The notes below the pieces were generated by a model. It was given only the letters and a program-made list of their open reading frames with translations, was not told the DNA's origin and searched no databases. Source: Scytonema hofmannii PCC 7110 (GTDB taxonomy: Bacteria; Cyanobacteriota; Cyanobacteriia; Cyanobacteriales; Nostocaceae). From it: 64,000 bases of DNA. Shown piece by piece: positions 61,884-64,000 of the stretch. The DNA lies in NCBI RefSeq assembly GCF_000346485.2, contig NZ_KQ976354.1, positions 1,891,221 through 1,955,220 on the forward strand, written 5' to 3'. Each line of letters starts with the position of its first letter. Within the stretch, counting starts at the first letter, position 1. The position numbers were made by a program, and so were the translations under genes.

Positions 61884-63209
61884 ATGATTCCCTCAAAACA
61901 AGTCTATTTCTTATTAATATTAGGAATTTTGCTTGCACCAACGATCGCCATCTTTCTTGGCATTCCACACAGCATCTTGTTGACTTTGCTGTTTGATTTT
62001 GCGGTGCTAGTGTTGATGCTTGTCGATGGTTTGCAAGTACGACGCCATCGAGTGCAGGTAACGCGGGAGTTACCATCAAGATTGTCTATTGGGCGGGATA
62101 ACCCAGTTTTACTCAAAGTCAGATCGGGAAAAGCCACAGCAACTCTTCAAATCCGCGACTTCTACCCAACTGAATTTGGGGTGTCTGTACCACTCCTAAA
62201 TACCACCGTCCCCAGTAACAACACTCAAGAACTCACTTATACGGTTCACCCAAGTCAACGTGGAGAGTTTCCTTGGGGTGATATCCAAGTTAGACAACTC
62301 GGTGCTTGGGGTTTAGCTTGGGATAATAGAAAGATTCTTCACAGTTTGAAAGTTAAAGTTTATCCCGATTTGGTGGGGTTGCGATCGCTTTCCATTCGCC
62401 TGACACTACAATCTTCTGGAGTCAACCGTCAATCCCGCCAACTAGGTATTGGTACTGAGTTTGCCGAACTGCGTAACTACCGGATGGGTGACGATCTGCG
62501 ATTTATTGATTGGAAAGCCACAGCCCGTCGCGTAGGGACTCATGGCAATACACCGCCTCTAGTTAGGGTTTTGGAACCAGAACAAGAACAAACTTTGCTT
62601 ATTCTGCTTGACCGAGGACGGTTAATGACTGCACGAGTACAAGGTTTACAAAGATTTGACTGGGGTTTGAATGCGACTTTATCCCTAGCTTTAGCAGGAT
62701 TGCAGCGAGGCGATCGTGTTGGTGTAGGGGTATTTGACCGTCAAATGCATTTGTGGATACCCTCAGAAAGGGGTCAACATCACTTGAGCCATCTTATAGA
62801 TCGCCTCACTCCCATTCAACCCGTATTACTAGAATCTGATTATGTAGGCGCAGTCACGAGTGTTGTGCAGCAGCAATCTCGGCGTTGTCTTGTGGTTGTC
62901 ATTACCGATTTAGTTGATGTGACTGCTTCTGTAGAACTCCTTGCAGCACTCACCAGACTAGCACCCCGCTATCTACCCTTCTGTGTCACCCTGCGCGATC
63001 CTCTTGTTGACCGCATAGCACATACACCAGAAAGTGAGGTCACGGCTGCTTATACCCGTGCTGTCGCCCTAGATTTATTAGCACAACGACAAGTCGCATT
63101 TGCCCAGCTTAAACAAAAAGGGGTCTTGGTACTTGATGCGCCTGCAAGTCAAATAAGTAACCAATTAGTTGATAGATATTTAGGACTCAAAGCACGCAAT
63201 TTACTGTGA
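61884..63209 (+). CDS. DUF58 domain-containing protein (MoxR partner)
   Basis: A 441-residue protein. Two N-terminal membrane spans are followed by an Ig-like region and the DUF58 domain with EFAELRNYRMGDDLRFIDWKATARR. A von Willebrand A-like part follows (LLILLDRGRLMTARV, LVVVITDLVD). Such proteins pair with MoxR ATPases. The cluster order DUF4129, DUF4350, MoxR, (inserted genes), DUF58 is a typical cyanobacterial set. Confidence 0.92.
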   Translation: MIPSKQVYFLLILGILLAPTIAIFLGIPHSILLTLLFDFAVLVLMLVDGLQVRRHRVQVTRELPSRLSIGRDNPVLLKVRSGKATATLQIRDFYPTEFGVSVPLLNTTVPSNNTQELTYTVHPSQRGEFPWGDIQVRQLGAWGLAWDNRKILHSLKVKVYPDLVGLRSLSIRLTLQSSGVNRQSRQLGIGTEFAELRNYRMGDDLRFIDWKATARRVGTHGNTPPLVRVLEPEQEQTLLILLDRGRLMTARVQGLQRFDWGLNATLSLALAGLQRGDRVGVGVFDRQMHLWIPSERGQHHLSHLIDRLTPIQPVLLESDYVGAVTSVVQQQSRRCLVVVITDLVDVTASVELLAALTRLAPRYLPFCVTLRDPLVDRIAHTPESEVTAAYTRAVALDLLAQRQVAFAQLKQKGVLVLDAPASQISNQLVDRYLGLKARNLL

Positions 63210-63331
63210 TTTTACATTCATAAAGTTTACGTGTGCTCTCAGTATTCTTTCCGAAACGGCAGAAAGTCCCAGTGTAGATACAGATAGATTGAATTTAATA
63301 AACCGCACTGAATTATCTACACTGGAATCCT

Positions 63332-63673
63332 ATGAAAAACCTTCTAGCAGAACAAACCAAATTCAACACCTGCAACTTAGTGAAGTTAGGCTTGATTTCG
63401 TTGGCGCTATCTCTTTCACTAGGAACAAATACTCAAGCACGTGCTGGAGAAGTTGAAGTTCTGTCAGTTCCACCCCAAGAAGCATTTTTTATAGAAGAGA
63501 AGACAGCAATAACTCCAGGTAATGATAACACTGCTTCACAAGGTGTCACCACCTCTACTGATGAAATAACATTGCCAAGTAAGCCCCACAAAGAGGAAAA
63601 TTTGCAGAGTATTGGAAATACAACCAATTCCGTACTTGTAGTTCCTCAAGCTTCAAGTCAAGTACAGATGTAG
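63332..63673 (+). CDS. small secreted protein of unknown function
   Basis: A 113-residue protein. A signal peptide (GLISLALSLSLGTNTQARAG) is followed by an acidic, Thr/Ser-rich mature chain with no cysteines and no recognisable domain. It is probably a periplasmic or surface protein. Confidence 0.6.
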   Translation: MKNLLAEQTKFNTCNLVKLGLISLALSLSLGTNTQARAGEVEVLSVPPQEAFFIEEKTAITPGNDNTASQGVTTSTDEITLPSKPHKEENLQSIGNTTNSVLVVPQASSQVQM

Positions 63674-63768
63674 AATTTATACGTAGTCAAGAATGACTTG
63701 GCGATACCAGTCGCGAGGATTTGCTGCAACGGTTATGATGAATTATTGGTTGTTTGAATTTTAATTGA

Positions 63769-64000
63769 ATGCAGCAGCTTAGTATCGGCAATGTTGTCAA
63801 CCTTGGTTTTTACTTATACCGCCTCCACTTAAAATTGTATTTAAAATTAGCATTCACTGCACATTTATGGTTGTTAGTTCCTATTTACGGTTGGGCTAAA
63901 TTTTATGCGATCGCTGGTCTAATATCTCGTTTAGCTTTTCAAAATTTAATTGGTCATCCAGAAACCATTCAATCTGCAAAAATTCAAGTAAATCGTAACT
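63769..64000 (+). CDS. membrane protein, partial (runs off the window)
   Basis: The ATG at 63769 starts LSIGNVVNLGFYLYRLHLKLYLKLAF, then LWLLVPIYGWAKFYAIAGLISRLAF. It is the N-terminus of a cyanobacterial multi-span membrane family (DUF975-like glycerophosphoryl-diester-type membrane domain). Only 77 codons are in the window. Confidence 0.75.
   Translation, partial: MQQLSIGNVVNLGFYLYRLHLKLYLKLAFTAHLWLLVPIYGWAKFYAIAGLISRLAFQNLIGHPETIQSAKIQVNRN

Overview
The window looks like chromosomal DNA of a filamentous, heterocyst-forming cyanobacterium (Nostocales). Evidence: frequent GCGATCGC (HIP1) octamers; a dnaE C-half that begins with a 36-residue split intein; an RNase P RNA gene with a heptamer (STRR) array inside it, a trait known from heterocystous genera; many other 7-bp STRR arrays; and cyanobacterial families such as Psb32, DUF1816, DUF4346 and DUF6464. 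The genus cannot be read from the window. No tRNA, rRNA, cas operon or phage module was seen.

Region 1 (1-15 kb) is accessory DNA. It opens with an EAD1-pseudokinase-globin fusion. Next is a TpsA-like exoprotein whose stop codon overlaps the start of a TPR-CHAT protease, with a 117-bp inverted-repeat element inserted in frame in the protease. Then come about 3 kb of decay: a Tn554-like integrase tail, a DUF6262 remnant, a TPR fragment, and an orphan UPF0175 antitoxin beside a ruined PIN toxin. A 1-kb repeat field of palindromes, iteron-like motifs and a 97-bp tandem duplication follows. The region closes with a papain-fold polymorphic toxin and its probable immunity gene (minus strand) and a complete IS1634-type insertion sequence.

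Region 2 (15-41 kb) is mostly housekeeping: two RodZ-like proteins, gatA, dnaE-C, a DsbA-like oxidoreductase, two tandem CAP lipoproteins, alpha/beta hydrolases, mrnC-rlmB, a STAS protein with an apparent ATT start, carA, a retropepsin-like lipoprotein, an acyltransferase, a RelE toxin with an unusual partner, and a large chemoreceptor.

Region 3 (41-56 kb) holds an IS607-type element with intact tnpB and decayed tnpA, then hdeD, corA, rnpB, rnc, an oxidoreductase, a hybrid histidine-kinase-type sensor, a RibD-like reductase, an AcpH-like protein, psb32 and a NADAR protein.

Region 4 (56-64 kb) is a MoxR/DUF58/DUF4129/DUF4350 cluster, a common membrane and AAA+ module. It is interrupted between moxR and DUF58 by a VapC-type toxin-antitoxin pair and an unknown gene. 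It is preceded by a DUF2243 gene broken by a copy of the same MITE-like repeat seen near 7.8 kb. The window ends inside a membrane-protein gene.

The most unusual items are the EAD1-pseudokinase-globin protein, the papain-toxin/duplicated-immunity pair, the 9.1-10.05 kb repeat field, and hairpin repeats whose copies differ by compensatory changes.
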